NCBI GenBank assembly: GCA_013287815.1
Contig: JABDDC010000002.1
Location: forward strand, 1-64,000
From: Chlamydiota bacterium
Lineage (GTDB): Bacteria; Chlamydiota; Chlamydiia; Chlamydiales; Parachlamydiaceae
Direction of reading: 5' to 3'
Length of the DNA stretch: 64,000 nucleotides
The translations under genes and the position numbers were made by a program. The notes beneath the pieces are model-generated. The model made no database searches and was not told where the DNA came from. It saw only the letters and a list, made by a program, of their open reading frames with translations. Of this stretch, positions 62,607-64,000 are shown in pieces (position 1 is the first letter of the stretch; the number at the start of each line of letters is the position of its first letter).

Positions 62607-64000
62607 TTATTTGGGTGCGCAGTAGTCATCCGGGCTTGTTGACTTGACGTTGAAGAAGTCCATAGCCTCGTCAATTTCGTAGTTCCAGGTTCTTCTGACT
62701 TTGTTCTTATCACGGAGCACATCCTGTTGGCGTCTAGTGAGGTTTTCAAGTTCTTCTTCACTGTCAACAATAAGGGGGCGGATAAAAAGCATAAGATTAC
62801 GTTTATTATCCGACTTGCCTTGCTGTTTGTTAAGGGCACCAATCAAAGGAAGGCCGCCCAGGCATGGGACGCGGCTGAGTGTATCGGTATCAGTATCGCT
62901 GATAAATCCGCTAAGTATAACAAAGAAGCCATCAGGAACGTGTACACGCGTTGTTGCTCTGCTTTTGTTTAGAACCGGAACTAAGTTGACGTCAACAGCT
63001 GATGGATTGTTGGTCGTTGAGTTGGCGGCACCATTGTTGTTGGTATTTTCCTGGACGATGTCCATGGTAATGATACCGTTATTGCCGATCTGTGGAGTGA
63101 CCCTGAACGTTGAACCGACATCCAGGAACTGGAAGTTATTCGTGATGACAGAGCCTTGATCGTTGGAGATAGACTGTGTCTTATAACGTTCTGTACTTCC
63201 TACGAAGACTTCGGCAGTATTATTGTCTTCTGTTACGATCTTGGGGCTCATGATGATTCGTGTATTCGTATCTGAATAAGCCGCCTGGATGATGGCTCCG
63301 ATCGAGTTGAACTGGAGTCCGCCATGGGTGACATGTCGACCGATGATACCGGCTGAATATCCTTGTGAGGCTAAAAGGCCGGAGGTGCTTGGTGGCAATA
63401 TCGAACCTAATACAGTACCTGCTGTGGCAGCTGCATTGGTACCAGAATTCAAATTAGCATCAAGGCTTGTTCCAAGGCCAAGGTTCGACTGACCGCCGGC
63501 TGTACCGTCGCCGCCGAATCTGCTTCCGTAATCCACACCATAGGTAAGGGAATTCTGAATGGATGTATCGAGAATAAGCATCTCGATGAAGACTTGTCTC
63601 AGGGGCAGGTCGATCTCGAGGATCAGTTCCTTGATTCTTTCGAGGGCTTGGTATGTACCTGTAAATATCAGCGAGTTGGAAGCTTCGATCCACTGGCTGC
63701 TGTTTATGGCAGCAACGATATCAGCGTTAGCCGTACCGGTCTGGAGAAGGCTGGTACCAATTTTTTGCAGGGCGGTTTCAATCTGATCGCCTTTGCGATA
63801 TTTCAACTTATAGATGAAGAAGAGGGTACGTTCGATATGGCCTGTTGGTAGTCCTTGGACCCACTTAGGCGTTGTGGAGATGCCACCTGGAGTAAATTCC
63901 TGTTTTTCGAAGATGCCTGGACGACCTTCTGTTCCTATACCGCCAGGGCCTAAGACAGCATTGGGGTTGAAGGCGGGAGGCGTCGGGGTTGTAACGGCGC
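62607..64000 (-). CDS. gspD: Type II secretion secretin, 5' part outside the window
   Basis: The frame stays open to the window edge, so only the C-terminal 464 codons or so are present. N-domain sequence (TALQKIGTSLL, ASNSLIFTGTYQALERIKEL, QVFIEMLILDTSIQN) is followed by the secretin pore: TPQIGNNGIITMDIVQE, HVPDGFFVILSGFISDTDTD, RVPCLGGLPLIGALNKQQ and RNLMLFIRPLIV. It forms the outer-membrane ring of a type II secretion or related system. A Gly/Asn-rich insertion (SNLGLGTSLDANLNSG) resembles variable secretin loops. A TTG at 63806 is not the real start. No other gsp gene follows downstream; gspE and gspF would have to be elsewhere. Confidence 0.88.
   Translation of the reverse strand, partial: AVTTPTPPAFNPNAVLGPGGIGTEGRPGIFEKQEFTPGGISTTPKWVQGLPTGHIERTLFFIYKLKYRKGDQIETALQKIGTSLLQTGTANADIVAAINSSQWIEASNSLIFTGTYQALERIKELILEIDLPLRQVFIEMLILDTSIQNSLTYGVDYGSRFGGDGTAGGQSNLGLGTSLDANLNSGTNAAATAGTVLGSILPPSTSGLLASQGYSAGIIGRHVTHGGLQFNSIGAIIQAAYSDTNTRIIMSPKIVTEDNNTAEVFVGSTERYKTQSISNDQGSVITNNFQFLDVGSTFRVTPQIGNNGIITMDIVQENTNNNGAANSTTNNPSAVDVNLVPVLNKSRATTRVHVPDGFFVILSGFISDTDTDTLSRVPCLGGLPLIGALNKQQGKSDNKRNLMLFIRPLIVDSEEELENLTRRQQDVLRDKNKVRRTWNYEIDEAMDFFNVKSTSPDDYCAPK

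Noticed and set aside
63806..64000. TTG at 63806 as the start of the secretin gene
   Set aside because: The frame stays open to the window edge with protein-like sequence; the gene is simply cut by the window.
1..64000. tRNA, rRNA, riboswitch or transposase genes
   Set aside because: Intergenic regions were read for cloverleaf-like segments and transposase motifs and none was convincing; a covariance-model search would be needed to exclude them fully.

Overview
The window looks like a chromosomal segment from an environmental (amoeba-associated) member of the Chlamydiae. Four things point there. (i) Two tandem proteins at 58978-60959 have the paired-hydrophobic plus coiled-coil layout of chlamydial inclusion-membrane (Inc) proteins. 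(ii) Housekeeping and envelope genes are scattered singly (serS, smc, der, lpxK, gmhA-type isomerase, a type II secretion secretin). (iii) There are several very large or eukaryote-like proteins: an OTU-type cysteine protease, a protein-kinase-like protein and a 2847-residue ATPase. (iv) Small broken accessory genes and many palindromic intergenic repeats are present. The family within the phylum cannot be fixed from this sequence alone.

Layout. 1-4.1 kb: an exported Ppx/GppA-type protein, a CinA C-terminal-domain protein, a FIST sensor protein, and the wreck of an AbiE-type toxin-antitoxin pair. 4.3-8.6 kb: unknown membrane-associated proteins and a pseudogene. 9.0-13.2 kb: a complete EmrAB/TolC-like tripartite drug-efflux operon. 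13.4-17.0 kb: divergent acetate kinase and phosphoketolase, which together form a short ATP-yielding route from sugar phosphates to acetate. 17.0-18.4 kb: the kinase-like protein. 18.8-20.2 kb: two overlapping RNA-modification genes. 20.5-22.8 kb: a membrane protein and two small proteins. 23.1-26.1 kb: phosphoheptose isomerase, LpxK and a dicarboxylate/amino-acid symporter. 26.1-31.1 kb: serS and smc. 31.5-44.1 kb: the probable effector island, with a three-gene operon (OTU protease, degenerate OTU paralogue, and a third paralogue with no recognisable OTU domain) divergent from the 2847-residue protein. 44.3-51.9 kb: alanine dehydrogenase, a long Hsp70-family protein and a SWIM/SNF2 ATPase in one tight operon. 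52.0-58.8 kb: an AbrB-type antitoxin gene with a nonsense codon, a secreted protein, a large anchored protein, der and a SulP transporter. 59-64 kb: the Inc-like pair, a YidD-like protein, a TPR lipoprotein and the 3' part of the secretin gene, which runs out of the window.

Intergenic space is unusually rich in structured repeats. At least six kinds are visible: an AATTGCAATT/GGGGTCAGACCC inverted repeat (two copies); a GC-rich hairpin family ending in TTGCTTGCGAAGCC (large arrays at 31.1-31.5 and 62.4-62.5 kb, fragments elsewhere, and one fragment inside the Hsp70-like coding sequence); a second hairpin repeat of about 91 bp (22.3 and 58.9 kb); inverted 43-bp arrays (20.2-20.5 kb); long palindromes made of CACAGAG-type or CGCAAAG-type units (13.2 and 53.1 kb); and a nested palindrome containing an 11-G tract (55.1 kb). 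No rRNA, tRNA, CRISPR array or insertion sequence with a transposase was recognised.

The strongest candidates for something new are the OTU / pseudo-OTU / OTU-less operon with its shared N-terminal module, and the adjacent giant protein. The giant combines a possible clan-CE-like thiol protease signature at the N terminus with superfamily-2-like ATPase motifs in the middle and membrane segments near the C terminus.
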